A DNA stretch of 11,799 nt from Methanomicrobiales archaeon (GTDB taxonomy: Archaea; Halobacteriota; Methanomicrobia; Methanomicrobiales; Methanoculleaceae): the NCBI GenBank assembly GCA_019136335.1, contig JAGVUK010000217.1, forward strand, positions 1-11,799. Direction: 5' to 3'. Within the stretch, counting starts at the first letter, position 1. The number at the start of each line of letters is the position of its first letter. Shown in pieces: positions 1 to 8,635 of this stretch. The position numbers were made by a program, and so were the translations under genes. A model generated the notes under the pieces. The model was not told the DNA's origin, searched no databases, and was given only the letters and a program-made list of their open reading frames with translations.

Positions 1-89
1 CGGGGGAACCTTCGGGGGAACCTTCGGGGGAACCTTCGGGGGAACCTTCGGGGGAACCTTCGGGGGAACCTTCGGGGGAACCTTCGGGG
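1..89. repeat. 12-bp tandem repeat array, seven copies plus partial, runs off left edge
   Basis: The unit CGGGGGAACCTT is repeated head to tail without mismatch seven times (1-84), followed by a five-base partial copy. The array starts at the window edge, so its true length is unknown. There are no spacers, so it is not a CRISPR. Twelve is a multiple of three and no frame of the unit contains a stop on either strand, so the array could be coding: on the plus strand one frame reads repeated GEPS, on the minus strand one frame reads repeated GSPE. Neither reading matches a protein I recognise. It may equally be a non-coding minisatellite. Confidence 0.95.
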
Positions 90-397
90 TTAATCCTCAT
101 GATGATCCGACAGCGGCCGAAGATCACCATACCCGGAGATGGCCGAAGCACTGCGCAGGAGCACCCGGACCATAGAAGGCCGTTCAGAGCATTTCGAGCA
201 GATTAGTACGTGTATATCAACTCATCCCGGCATTGAGGGCGCGAGAGATTTCGGTGCATTAATCATGGCACGGATAGAGAGGTAATTTCAGGCAACGCTA
301 TCCCCTGCAGGCGGATGGAGCGATCCGGCAGCTCACCTGAGGCAGCGAGAGTTCCGGCCCGGTCTCCAGGGGAACCGTACGACCGGAGGGATCAGCC
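90..397. other. Region of about 300 bp with no convincing gene; upstream region of the cassette
   Basis: I see no convincing gene here. The plus-strand frame that reads GEPS through the left repeat stays open to a TAG at 204-206, adding about 38 codons after the repeat. It has no recognisable motif and could be the tail of an unseen gene or chance. The promoter of the helicase gene should lie in this stretch. The best A/T-rich candidate is around 211-220 (TGTATATCAA), a weak match to an archaeal TATA box at a considerable distance from the start codon. I would not rely on it. Confidence 0.5.
385..390 (+). promoter_or_regulatory. Shine-Dalgarno site of the helicase gene
   Basis: GGAGGG lies seven bases upstream of the ATG at 398, and the following bases extend the match to the 3' end of archaeal 16S rRNA (GGAGGNATCA). 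This strong site marks 398 as the original start of the helicase gene. The ATG at 640, which opens the long frame, has no such site in front of it. Confidence 0.75.
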
Positions 398-549
398 ATG
401 CTGCGACTGGAGGATATCACGAAGGATGCGGCCGTCAACGGTATCGAGCCCGGCCAGGTCGTACGTATCGTCACGACCGAACCTATCGGCGAGAACGCCC
501 TGACGGTCTACTATAGAACCGCCGACGGGCGGGTTCCCTCGCGAAGGCC
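398..549 (+). pseudogene. Displaced N-terminal part of the SNF2 helicase gene (frameshifted)
   Basis: From the ATG at 398 the translation begins MLRLEDI and continues through [14 protein letters not shown] to [13 protein letters not shown]. This is the characteristic N-terminal leader of DrmD-like SNF2 helicases, as I remember the family. After DGRV (ends 535) the frame turns into a low-complexity Arg/Pro-rich run and stops at a TGA at 641-643. The expected continuation, [13 protein letters not shown] followed by [12 protein letters not shown], is found in another frame from 550 and runs directly into the main body. Joining the frames around 536-550 therefore restores a normal N-terminus. The shift equals a net loss of one base modulo three. 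Family members, from memory, have roughly 15-20 more residues between DGR and GRPW, so a deletion of about 50 bases not divisible by three is likely. A sequencing error remains possible. Confidence 0.75.
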
Positions 550-639
550 GGGCGGCCGTGGGCGTTCGACGCGCCCGGCGAGGAGTTCAAACTTGCCGCC
601 GAGGCCTACCGGATCGATCTCGCCTACCTCTTTGACCCG

Positions 640-3600
640 ATGATGGCGGTGCATACATCGAATGTCGAACCGCTCCCCCACCAGATCACGGCGGTCTACG
701 AGTCGATGCTCCCCCGGCAGCCGCTGCGGTTTGTCCTTGCGGATGATCCCGGCGCGGGGAAGACGATCATGGCCGGGCTCCTGATCCGCGAACTCCTGAT
801 GCGGGCGGATGCCGAGCGAGTCCTGATCGTCGCACCGGGGAGCCTCGTGGAGCAGTGGCAGGACGAGATGTACGAGAAGTTCGGCCTTGCGTTCACCACC
901 TTCTCCCGCGACCTCGCGGAGCAGTCGAGCGGCGGCAACCCGTTCGACGACCATCCCCTGCTGATCGCCAGGCTCGACCAGCTCGCCCGGAACGAGGATC
1001 TGCAGGAGGGGCTCAAACGCAGCCGGTGGGACCTCGTCGTGGTGGACGAGGCGCACAAGATGTCGGCGACGTACTACGGTTCGAAGGTGAACCGGACGCA
1101 GCGGTTCAGGCTCGGAGAACTGCTTGGCGAACACACCCGCCACCTGCTCCTGATGACGGCGACGCCGCACAACGGGAAGGAGGAGGACTTCCAGCTCTTC
1201 CTCTCCCTTCTGGACTCGGACCGGTTCTACGGGAGGTTCAGGGACGGCGCTCATAAGGTCGAGTACCGGGACCTGATGCGCCGGATGGTGAAGGAAGACC
1301 TCCTGAAGTTCGACGGGAGGCCCCTCTTCCCGGAGCGGATCGCCGAGTCGGTCAACTACACCCTCTCCGATGCCGAGGCGGCTCTCTACCAGCAGGTCAC
1401 GCAGTACGTGCGGGGAGAGATGAACAAGGCCGACCTGATCCAGAACAACCAGCGGCGGGGGACGGTCGGGTTCGCCCTCACGGGGCTGCAGCGGCGTCTG
1501 GCGTCGAGCCCTGAAGCGATATTCCAGTCACTTAAGCGCCGCCGCGAGCGGCTGGCCCGCCGCGTGGAGGAGGTGAAGATCGATGCCCGCGGCCGGGAGG
1601 TCTCCGGGACGCTCCTCGATCTGCCGGGGGATGCGTGGGATGCCGATGAAGAGATGGCGGCCGGCGAGTACGAGGAGTACGAGGAGACGATCGTCGACCA
1701 GGCCACCGCCTCGCAGACGATCCATGAACTGGAAGCCGAGATCCGTATCCTCGAGGGGCTGGAGGAGCAGGCCCGGCGGGTCGTCGGGTCGGGACAGGAT
1801 CGGAAGTGGGAGGAACTCTCGAGGCTGCTGCAGGATACGCCGCAGATGCATGAGGAGAGCGGCCGGCAGCGGAAGCTGATCATCTTCACCGAGTACAAGG
1901 ATACCCTCCGGTATCTTGCGGCGCGGATCCGCGGGCTGCTCGGTGCCGATGAGGCGGTCGTCACGATCGACGGCAGCGACCGGCGCGAGGAACGGCGCAA
2001 GAAGCAGGAGATGTTCCGGAGCGATCCTGCCGTGCGGGTTCTGGTCGCGACCGATGCGGCGGGGGAAGGGGTGAACCTCCAGAACGCTCACCTGATGGTG
2101 AACTACGATCTGCCGTGGAACCCGAACCGGCTGGAGCAGCGGTTCGGCCGGATCCACCGTATCGGGCAGACGGAGGTCTGCCGCCTCTGGAACCTGGTGG
2201 CGGCCGAAACAAGGGAGGGCGATGTCTTTGTGCGGCTGCTCCAGAAACTTGAGACGGAGCGGCAGGCTCTCGGCGGGCGGGTCTTTGATATCCTCGGTGA
2301 GGTCTTTAGCGAGCGGAGCCTGCGGGATCTGCTGATCGAGGCGATCCGCTACGGCGACGATCCCGAGGTGCGGGCGCGGCTCCAGCGGCGGGTCGAGGGC
2401 GCTCTTGATACCGAACGCCTCCTGGATCTCATGCGGCAGAACGCCCTCTGCGATGAGGTGATGGATGAGGGGAGGCTGTTTGCGCTCAAGGCCGATATGG
2501 AGAAGGCGGAGGCGAGGAAACTTCAGCCCTACTTCATCCGGGCGTTTTTTACCCGGGCGTTCGCGGAACTTGGCGGGGATCTCAGGGCGCGTGAGCCGGG
2601 ACGGTGGGAGATCACCTACGTGCCCGAGGCGATCCGAGAACGCGACCGGCAGATATCGGGGCGTGACCGGCGCTATCGGCAGCCGGTGCTGAAACGTTAC
2701 GAACGGGTCTGTTTTGAGAAGGAGTACGTCCGGCTGCTCGACCGGGTGGGGGCGCCGATGGCGGCGCTAATCCACCCGGGCCATCCGCTGATGCAGGCGG
2801 TGACGGATCTGGTTCTGGAGAGGCACCGGCCGAAGCTCCGGCAGGGAGCGGTGCTGGTGGACCGGAACGATTCCGACACGACGCCGCGGGCGCTCTTCAT
2901 CATCGATCATTCGGTGCGGGACGGGAGCGACGAGTTCCGGACGATATCGCGGCGGATGCAGTTCGTGGCGATCGATCCGGAGGGGCGGGCGGAGAACGCC
3001 GGCTGGGCGCCGCACCTGGATCTCTCGCCGATCAGCGAGGAGGAGCAGGAGGCGGTCTGCGATCTTCTCGCGTCATCGTGGGTTAACGATGACCTCGAGC
3101 GGTTGGCGCTCGCCCACGCGACCGAGCGGATTGTGCCGGAGCACTTTGCCGAGGTGAAGGAGCGGCGGGAGATGATGGCCAACCGGACGCTCGAGGCGGT
3201 GCAGGTGCGGCTGGTGAAGGAGATCAACTACTGGCAGGACCGGTTCCTGAAGTTGCAGGACGATATGCGGGCGGGGAAGGATGTGCGGATGAACCTTGAG
3301 AACGCCCGCCGGACGGCGGAAGATCTCAAGGCGCGCCTTGAACGGCGGAAACGCGAGCTCGTGGCGATGCGGCACGTCATATCATCCACGCCGGTGATCG
3401 CCGGCGGCGCTCTGGTGATCCCGGCGGGACTGCTTGCGATACGCCGGGGGGAGGATATGGGCGTCGATGTTGCCGCCCGAAGGCATGTCGAGGCGGTGGC
3501 GATGCGGGCGGTGATGGAGGCCGAGCGTGCCCTCGGCCACGACGTGGTCGATGTCTCGGCGGAGAAGTGCGGCTGGGACGTCACCGCCTGCATGCCGGGC

Positions 3601-3870
3601 GAGGGCGGGCCGACGGTGCGGCATATCGAGGTGAAGGGCCGGGCAAAGGGCCAGACGACGATCACGGTCTCGCGCAACGAGATCCTCTACGGGCTCAACC
3701 AGGCTGATAAGTTCGTGCTCGCGGTGGTGCTGGTGGACGGCGAGGGCTACGAGGGACCGTTCTACATCCGCCAGCCGTTCGACCGCGAGCCGGGCTGGGC
3801 GGTGACGGGCGTGAACTTTGATCTTGATGCGCTTCTTGGCCGGGCGGAGCGGCCGGGGGCGATTAGATGA
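640..3870 (+). CDS. SNF2-family DNA helicase with C-terminal DUF3883-like domain (DrmD-like), 5' end frameshifted
   Basis: This is the main body of a superfamily 2 SNF2-type helicase/translocase. Numbering from the ATG at 640 (1076 aa), motif I is DDPGAGKT with Lys41, motif II is the DEAH box at 136-139, motif III is MTATPH at about 172-177, and motifs V-VI are [12 protein letters not shown] and [11 protein letters not shown] (500-510). The part after the motor is long and partly coiled-coil-like. The C-terminus (about 940-1060) matches DUF3883: GWD with Asp980 and IEVKG with Glu997 and Lys999, the D...ExK arrangement of PD-(D/E)xK nuclease folds. The frame is open from 517 and residues encoded by 550-639 clearly belong to the protein, so the real N-terminus lies upstream at 398 and is cut off by a frameshift. 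The ATG at 640 overlaps the TGA of the displaced upstream frame (ATGA), so coupled reinitiation could still make a protein lacking about 80 residues but keeping every helicase motif. The family is associated with class 1 DISARM and with DUF1156/DUF499 defence cassettes. The restored protein would be about 1157 aa. Confidence 0.9.
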   Translation: MMAVHTSNVEPLPHQITAVYESMLPRQPLRFVLADDPGAGKTIMAGLLIRELLMRADAERVLIVAPGSLVEQWQDEMYEKFGLAFTTFSRDLAEQSSGGNPFDDHPLLIARLDQLARNEDLQEGLKRSRWDLVVVDEAHKMSATYYGSKVNRTQRFRLGELLGEHTRHLLLMTATPHNGKEEDFQLFLSLLDSDRFYGRFRDGAHKVEYRDLMRRMVKEDLLKFDGRPLFPERIAESVNYTLSDAEAALYQQVTQYVRGEMNKADLIQNNQRRGTVGFALTGLQRRLASSPEAIFQSLKRRRERLARRVEEVKIDARGREVSGTLLDLPGDAWDADEEMAAGEYEEYEETIVDQATASQTIHELEAEIRILEGLEEQARRVVGSGQDRKWEELSRLLQDTPQMHEESGRQRKLIIFTEYKDTLRYLAARIRGLLGADEAVVTIDGSDRREERRKKQEMFRSDPAVRVLVATDAAGEGVNLQNAHLMVNYDLPWNPNRLEQRFGRIHRIGQTEVCRLWNLVAAETREGDVFVRLLQKLETERQALGGRVFDILGEVFSERSLRDLLIEAIRYGDDPEVRARLQRRVEGALDTERLLDLMRQNALCDEVMDEGRLFALKADMEKAEARKLQPYFIRAFFTRAFAELGGDLRAREPGRWEITYVPEAIRERDRQISGRDRRYRQPVLKRYERVCFEKEYVRLLDRVGAPMAALIHPGHPLMQAVTDLVLERHRPKLRQGAVLVDRNDSDTTPRALFIIDHSVRDGSDEFRTISRRMQFVAIDPEGRAENAGWAPHLDLSPISEEEQEAVCDLLASSWVNDDLERLALAHATERIVPEHFAEVKERREMMANRTLEAVQVRLVKEINYWQDRFLKLQDDMRAGKDVRMNLENARRTAEDLKARLERRKRELVAMRHVISSTPVIAGGALVIPAGLLAIRRGEDMGVDVAARRHVEAVAMRAVMEAERALGHDVVDVSAEKCGWDVTACMPGEGGPTVRHIEVKGRAKGQTTITVSRNEILYGLNQADKFVLAVVLVDGEGYEGPFYIRQPFDREPGWAVTGVNFDLDALLGRAERPGAIR

Positions 3871-4027
3871 TGTGCGGATGTTTCCAGGGCGTTCCGGTGA
3901 AGAGGGGAAACCGGGCGGATGCCCCGCCGGGTGTGGATACATGGTGGATACATGGTGGATACATGGTGGATACATGGTGGATACATGGTGGATGGATGAA
4001 CGATGAGCGCCGGGCGGTGGTTGTAGC
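3871..4027 (+). other. Spacer between helicase and methyltransferase genes
   Basis: This is the only sizeable gap inside the cassette; the other junctions are 3 and 0 bp. It carries the 11-bp repeat array and, just before the methyltransferase start, GGTGG at 4016-4020, a modest ribosome binding site seven bases from the ATG at 4028. I see no T-rich terminator and no clear TATA box. It therefore remains open whether the last three genes are read through from the helicase or have their own promoter here. Confidence 0.6.
3935..3993. repeat. 11-bp tandem repeat, five perfect copies
   Basis: GGATACATGGT is repeated five times without mismatch (3935-3989), followed by a four-base partial copy. 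The period is close to one helical turn, so a protein binding each copy would sit on one face of the DNA. Eleven is not a multiple of three and each copy contains an ATG, but those starts run into a TGA at 4004-4006 or other stops and do not fuse to the methyltransferase. It may be a slippage-prone spacer or a cluster of operator sites. Confidence 0.95.
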
Positions 4028-6958
4028 ATGACCGCTCCGGTGAAGATACCGAAGAAGCTGATCGAGGTGGCGCTGCCGCTCGATGAGATCAATGCGGCCT
4101 CGGTGCGGGAGAAGTCTATCCGCCACGGTCATCCTTCGACCCTCCATCTCTGGTGGGCGCGGCGGCCTCTTGCAGCGGCCCGGGCGGTGCTGTTTTCACA
4201 GCTCGTGAACGACCCCGGCTACGAGCGGGAACTCGGCCGCGGCGTGAATAAGGAGAAGGCCGAGGCGGAGCGAAAACGCCTCTTTGAGCTGATAAAGAGA
4301 CTCGTCCTGTGGGAGAATACGACGAACGAGGCGGTGCTCGCGGAGGCGCGGGAGGAGATCCGGAAGAGCTGGCGGGAGACCTGCGCCTTAAACAGGAACC
4401 ACCCGCAGGCGAAGGAACTTTTCAACCCGGAGAGGCTGCCGGCGTTCCACGACCCGTTCGCGGGCGGGGGCGCGATACCGCTTGAGGCGCAACGGCTCGG
4501 GCTTGAGGCCTGGGCGTCGGACTTAAACCCGGTGGCGGTCCTGATCAACAAGGCGATGATCGAGATCCCGCCGAAGTTCGCCGGCCGGCCGGCGGTGAAC
4601 CCGGAGAGCCGGAAGCAAAAGCGGGTCGGGACCGAGTGGCGGGGGGCGGCAGGGCTCGCCGGGGATGTCCGGTATTACGGGCAGTGGATGCGGGGCGAGG
4701 CGGAGAAGCGGATCGGCCACCTCTACCCGAAGGTGCGGGTCACGGAGGAGATGGCACGGGATCGGCCGGATCTCGCGGAGTACGTCGGCGAGGATCTGAC
4801 GGTGATCGCGTGGCTCTGGGCGCGGACGGTGAAATGTCCAAATCCAGCATGTAGAGGAAGGGCACCTCTGTTGCGCTCATTCTCCCTCTCAACAAAGAAG
4901 GGAAAGGAGACCCACGTTGTTCCTGAAATTGACTGGAATATACCCGCAGTAAAGCGATTTGAAGTAAAATTTGATGATGAATTACGGTTTGATGGCAGAG
5001 TAGGGTTTAACGAAATAGCACGGTTTGATGGGAAGATCCCCCAAAATACGACAGATGCGAAAGGAGCCCGGTGCACCTTCTGCGGGACGTTCATCAAAAA
5101 ACCCGAACTAAGAGAGATTGCAACAAAATATGGCCTCGAAGCAATCCCAATTGCGGTGGTAGCTGAGGGAAGAAGGGGTCGCATCTATCTTCCGAGCAAT
5201 GCGGTAACAATTCCTGATGTAGAGAAACCCGTAGTGTCGGAAGTGAATAGGCCGATGACCAACGATCGCCGCTGGTTCTCCCCGCCCCTCTACGGCCTCC
5301 CGAATTTTTCAGACATATTCACCCCCCGCCAGCTCGTCGCCCTCACCACCTTCTCCGACCTCGTAGGCGAGGCGCGGGCAGAGATCCTCCGCGACGCCCT
5401 CGCCGCCGGGATGCCCGACGACGGGCGCGGGCTGGAGGCCGACGGGGATGGAGCGACGGCGTATGCGGATGCGGTGGCAGTGTATCTGGCGTTTGCTGTG
5501 GATAAAGGCGCAAACTATTGGTCATCTCTATGTTCATGGCATTCAGGGCGGGATACGGTAACAAGTACTTTTGGGCGACAAGCGATTCCAATGGTGTGGG
5601 ATTTTGCTGAGGCAAACCCTCTAAGTAGTTCATCAGGGAATTTTTTAGCAGGGGTTGGACAAGCACATAAGTTATTGGAGAATGCCCCAGCCCGCGCAAA
5701 GTCATTCTCAAATCAAAATAATGCAACAGTCCAAGAAGCAAGTTATAGCAAAATTGTATCCACCGATCCTCCGTACTACGACAACATCGGCTATGCAGAC
5801 CTCTCCGATTTCTTCTACGTCTGGCTCCGCCGATCTTTGAAATCCATCCTACCCTCCCTCTTTGCCACGATAGCAGTGCCAAAGGCCGAAGAACTTGTGG
5901 CAACACCCTACCGTCATGGCTCGAAGAAATTAGCTGAGGCCTTCTTCATGGACGGGATGACCGAGGCCATGCGCCGCCTCGCAGAACAGGCGCATCCGGC
6001 CTTCCCGGTCACGATCTACTACGCTTTCAAGCAGTCCGAGACGAAGGGAAACGATACCACATCCGCCGGCTGGGAAACGTTCCTCGAGGCGGTGCAGAAG
6101 GCCGGCTTTGCCGTCACCGGCACATGGCCGATGAGGACGGAATTGACGGGTAATCTGAAAAAGAATTCAAACGCCCTCGCCTCCTCCATCATCCTCGTCT
6201 GCCGCCGGCGCGATCCCGCCGCCCCGCAGATCTCCCGCAAAGAGTTCCTTCGCGAACTCAAGAAAACCCTCCCCGAAGCACTCGACGAGATGACCGCTTC
6301 CTCGATAGCCCCCGTCGACCTTGCGCAGGCCTCCATCGGGCCGGGGATGGGGGTCTTCTCGCGCTACGCCGCGGTCCTCGAAGCGGACGGAACCCCGATG
6401 ACCGTCCACGACGCCCTCGTCCTCATCAACCGCGAACTGGACGGGTACTTCTCCGACGATAGCGGCGACCTTGACCCCGACACCCGCTTCTGCCTCGGCT
6501 GGTTTGAGGAGAACAGCTGGGGCGAGGGGAAGTTCGGCGAGGCCGACGTCCTCGCTCGCGCCAGAGGCACCACCGTCGACGGCGTCCGGGAGGCGGGCGT
6601 CATCGAGTCCGGCAGCGGGCGGGTCCGGCTCATGAAGTGGTCGGAGTATCCCCGCGACTGGTCGCCGGAGGCCGACAGCCGGACACCCGTCTGGGAGGCG
6701 CTCCACCACCTCATCCGCGCCCACCAGTGCGACGGCGGAGAAGTCGCCGCCGCATCCCTCCTCGCCCGGATGCCGGGCAGGGCGGCGGCGATCCGGCAGC
6801 TCGCCTACCGGCTCTACACCCTCTGCGAGCGCAAAGGCCGGGCCGAAGATGCCCGCCCGTACAACGAACTGATCACATCCTGGGGAGCCGTCGAGGCACA
6901 GACGCCCGCCGTGATCGGAAGAGCACCGCAAAAGACGCTCACCTCCTACGGAGGCTGA
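4028..6958 (+). CDS. DUF1156 adenine-specific DNA methyltransferase with zinc ribbon (COG1743-like)
   Basis: This 976-aa protein is a predicted N6-adenine (amino-) DNA methyltransferase of the DUF1156 family. The N-terminus ([19 protein letters not shown], then [19 protein letters not shown]) is the DUF1156 signature. The AdoMet-binding motif is DPFAGGG at 142-148, with the acidic residue of the following strand at Asp165 (SDLNPVA). A split zinc ribbon has Cys270/Cys275 and Cys349/Cys352. The catalytic motif DPPYYDN starts at Asp580. The order, with AdoMet motif first and DPPY far downstream, and the long insertion between them fit large DUF1156 enzymes, and the insertion may carry target recognition. 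The start is the only ATG after an in-frame TGA at 4004-4006, with a modest GGTGG site. The gene is compositionally mosaic: 4028 to about 4830 favours G-ending codons, about 4830-5255 and 5490-5765 are AT-rich, and the rest favours C-ending codons. It probably modifies host DNA for the cassette. The methylase of class 1 DISARM (DrmMI) is a plausible relative. Confidence 0.92.
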   Translation: MTAPVKIPKKLIEVALPLDEINAASVREKSIRHGHPSTLHLWWARRPLAAARAVLFSQLVNDPGYERELGRGVNKEKAEAERKRLFELIKRLVLWENTTNEAVLAEAREEIRKSWRETCALNRNHPQAKELFNPERLPAFHDPFAGGGAIPLEAQRLGLEAWASDLNPVAVLINKAMIEIPPKFAGRPAVNPESRKQKRVGTEWRGAAGLAGDVRYYGQWMRGEAEKRIGHLYPKVRVTEEMARDRPDLAEYVGEDLTVIAWLWARTVKCPNPACRGRAPLLRSFSLSTKKGKETHVVPEIDWNIPAVKRFEVKFDDELRFDGRVGFNEIARFDGKIPQNTTDAKGARCTFCGTFIKKPELREIATKYGLEAIPIAVVAEGRRGRIYLPSNAVTIPDVEKPVVSEVNRPMTNDRRWFSPPLYGLPNFSDIFTPRQLVALTTFSDLVGEARAEILRDALAAGMPDDGRGLEADGDGATAYADAVAVYLAFAVDKGANYWSSLCSWHSGRDTVTSTFGRQAIPMVWDFAEANPLSSSSGNFLAGVGQAHKLLENAPARAKSFSNQNNATVQEASYSKIVSTDPPYYDNIGYADLSDFFYVWLRRSLKSILPSLFATIAVPKAEELVATPYRHGSKKLAEAFFMDGMTEAMRRLAEQAHPAFPVTIYYAFKQSETKGNDTTSAGWETFLEAVQKAGFAVTGTWPMRTELTGNLKKNSNALASSIILVCRRRDPAAPQISRKEFLRELKKTLPEALDEMTASSIAPVDLAQASIGPGMGVFSRYAAVLEADGTPMTVHDALVLINRELDGYFSDDSGDLDPDTRFCLGWFEENSWGEGKFGEADVLARARGTTVDGVREAGVIESGSGRVRLMKWSEYPRDWSPEADSRTPVWEALHHLIRAHQCDGGEVAAASLLARMPGRAAAIRQLAYRLYTLCERKGRAEDARPYNELITSWGAVEAQTPAVIGRAPQKTLTSYGG
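6942..6954 (+). promoter_or_regulatory. Shine-Dalgarno site of the DUF262 gene, inside a small hairpin
   Basis: GGAGG at 6950-6954 lies seven bases before the ATG at 6962. The last codons of the methyltransferase contain CCTCC at 6942-6946, which can pair with it as a 5-bp stem with a 3-base loop. Ribosomes finishing the methyltransferase would melt this stem, which would couple translation of the two genes. The stem is short, so the effect may be small. Confidence 0.5.
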
Positions 6959-6961
6959 AGA

Positions 6962-8635
6962 ATGAAGAATCAGAAAGAGACAATCCGAAAGATGGTCAGT
7001 TACCTCAACAACGAGGAGATGTATGGGGGTTTCTGGCTACCAAACATTCAGCGACCGTTCGTCTGGCGGGAGGACCAGATCGAACGCCTCTTTGACTCCA
7101 TCATGCGGGAGTACCCCATCAGCACCCTCCTCGTATGGCGCACTAAATCACGCATCCGCCGGCGGAAGTTCATCGACAACTACAGAAGCACCATCCGGCT
7201 CACCGACTTTTATGTGCCCGAAGACGACAAGGCCAAACTCCTCGTCCTCGACGGCCAGCAGCGTCTCCAGAGCCTCTTCATCGGCCTCAAGGGAAGTTAC
7301 GAGAAGCGCGAACTCTACTTCGATGTTCTCAGTGGTGATCTCGTCGCACCGGAGGATATCCGCTACAAGTTCAAATTCCTGGATGCGGGAAAGGCCGCCT
7401 TCCCGTGGGTAAAGTTCAAGGAGACTGTCTTCAGTAACGATCTCTCAAGCAGAATCGCCAAATCAATCATAAACAGCGCCGGGAGGGAACTGACCGAAGT
7501 AGAGAAAGAGCGCATCGAAGATAACGTTGCCCGCATATCAAAGCAGTTCATTAACGAAGAACTGGTGGTCTATCAGGAACTCGACAGCATCGATAACACC
7601 GACGCCTACCGGGAAGACGACGTCGTCGAGATCTTCATCCGCGCCAATTCAGGGGGAACACGCCTCGGGAAGTCCGACCTCCTCTTCTCCCTCCTGACAT
7701 CATCATGGGAGGATGCAGATGAACGGATGGAGGAACTGCTCGACGACCTCAACCGGATCGGATACGATTTCACCCGCGACTTCATCCTGAAAACCTGCCT
7801 GACGCTCCTCAACAAAGGAGCATCATATGAAGTCGGCAAGTTCCGCGACGTGCAGATCAGGCAGGAACTCATCGATAAGTGGGAGGACATCTCTTCAGCC
7901 ATCCGCGACGTGAAGGATTACCTCTCCAGCAAGACGTTCATACGCACGGATAGGGCGATGCCGTCCTACCTCGTCCTGATCCCGATCATCTATTTCCGCT
8001 ACCACTACCGGGAGAAGTGGAACACAGTACAGAACATCGACGAATACCTCCTCCGCACACTCCTCAGCGGGGCGTTCAGCGGCACCCCGGACAACCTCAT
8101 CGACCGCTGTACAAGGGTGATCGCTGCCACGGGAGAGTTCAATGTCCCCGAAATCTTCGGCATCATCCGTGAGGACGGGCGGAGCCTCGAGATCGTGGAG
8201 AATACCCTCTTCGGGCAATATTACGGATCGAAGAACGTTCACCTCATCTTCAACCTCTGGTACCGGCAGTTCAACTACACGCCGGCATACCAGAACAACC
8301 TCCCGCAGGTTGACCACATCTTCCCACAATCCCTCCTGAGAAAGGTCAAAAAGGTAAATCCAAGGACGGGGAGGCAAGACCTCCTCAGGTACTACCAGGA
8401 AGACCGCGACCAGATAGCAAACCTCATGCTCCTCACCGCAGAGGAGAACGGGTTTTCCGGAAAACGGGATATCCCGCCGAACGAGTGGTTCAGGGATAAG
8501 GACGACGCCTACCTCGATATGCACCTGATCCCGAAGAACCCCGAACTCTGGGAACTCGACAACTACGAGGCGTTCATCGAAGAGCGAAAGAGACTCATCC
8601 TTGGCAAATTCAGCCACATACTGCAGAGGGCGTAA
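6962..8635 (+). CDS. DUF262 protein with C-terminal HNH (DUF1524-like) nuclease motif, GmrSD-like
   Basis: This 557-aa protein combines an N-terminal DUF262 domain with a C-terminal HNH/His-Me finger region. In the DUF262 part, the motif with Gln30, Arg31, Phe33 and Trp35 (IQRPFVW) is followed by an LFDSIMREYP helix and by VLDGQQRLQSL with the ParB-like DGQQR at 97-101, where GmrS-type proteins bind or hydrolyse nucleotide. Near the C-terminus, QVDHIFPQS (Asp451, His452) and IANLMLL with Asn487 form the D-H...N pattern of DUF1524/HNH nucleases. The fusion therefore resembles the type IV restriction enzyme GmrSD and its single-chain relatives such as BrxU. The start is fixed by a strong GGAGG seven bases upstream and by the 3-bp gap after the methyltransferase stop. 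Lying between methylase and ATPase, it is probably the DNA-cleaving effector, or a regulator, of the cassette. That role is inferred, not shown. Confidence 0.88.
   Translation: MKNQKETIRKMVSYLNNEEMYGGFWLPNIQRPFVWREDQIERLFDSIMREYPISTLLVWRTKSRIRRRKFIDNYRSTIRLTDFYVPEDDKAKLLVLDGQQRLQSLFIGLKGSYEKRELYFDVLSGDLVAPEDIRYKFKFLDAGKAAFPWVKFKETVFSNDLSSRIAKSIINSAGRELTEVEKERIEDNVARISKQFINEELVVYQELDSIDNTDAYREDDVVEIFIRANSGGTRLGKSDLLFSLLTSSWEDADERMEELLDDLNRIGYDFTRDFILKTCLTLLNKGASYEVGKFRDVQIRQELIDKWEDISSAIRDVKDYLSSKTFIRTDRAMPSYLVLIPIIYFRYHYREKWNTVQNIDEYLLRTLLSGAFSGTPDNLIDRCTRVIAATGEFNVPEIFGIIREDGRSLEIVENTLFGQYYGSKNVHLIFNLWYRQFNYTPAYQNNLPQVDHIFPQSLLRKVKKVNPRTGRQDLLRYYQEDRDQIANLMLLTAEENGFSGKRDIPPNEWFRDKDDAYLDMHLIPKNPELWELDNYEAFIEERKRLILGKFSHILQRA

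Noticed and set aside
1..89. Left repeat array as a CRISPR
   Set aside because: The 12-bp units are directly adjacent with no spacers, so this is a simple tandem repeat.
514..550. Programmed ribosomal frameshift joining the two helicase frames
   Set aside because: I see no slippery heptamer or stimulatory structure at the junction. Family members appear to have additional residues here, so a deletion or sequencing error is more likely.
511..1254. Minus-strand open frame of about 247 codons opposite the helicase start
   Set aside because: It overlaps the conserved helicase motifs on the other strand and shows no recognisable motif. It is a by-product of high GC.
3935..3993. 11-bp repeats as CRISPR or replication-origin iterons
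   Set aside because: There are no spacers, and no initiator gene or AT-rich unwinding region nearby. The position between two co-directional defence genes fits a spacer or regulatory repeat better.
3818..4006. Small plus-strand frame through the helicase end and the 11-bp repeats
   Set aside because: It begins inside the helicase gene. Its Trp/Met/Asp-rich end is just the translated repeat, and it has no ribosome binding site.
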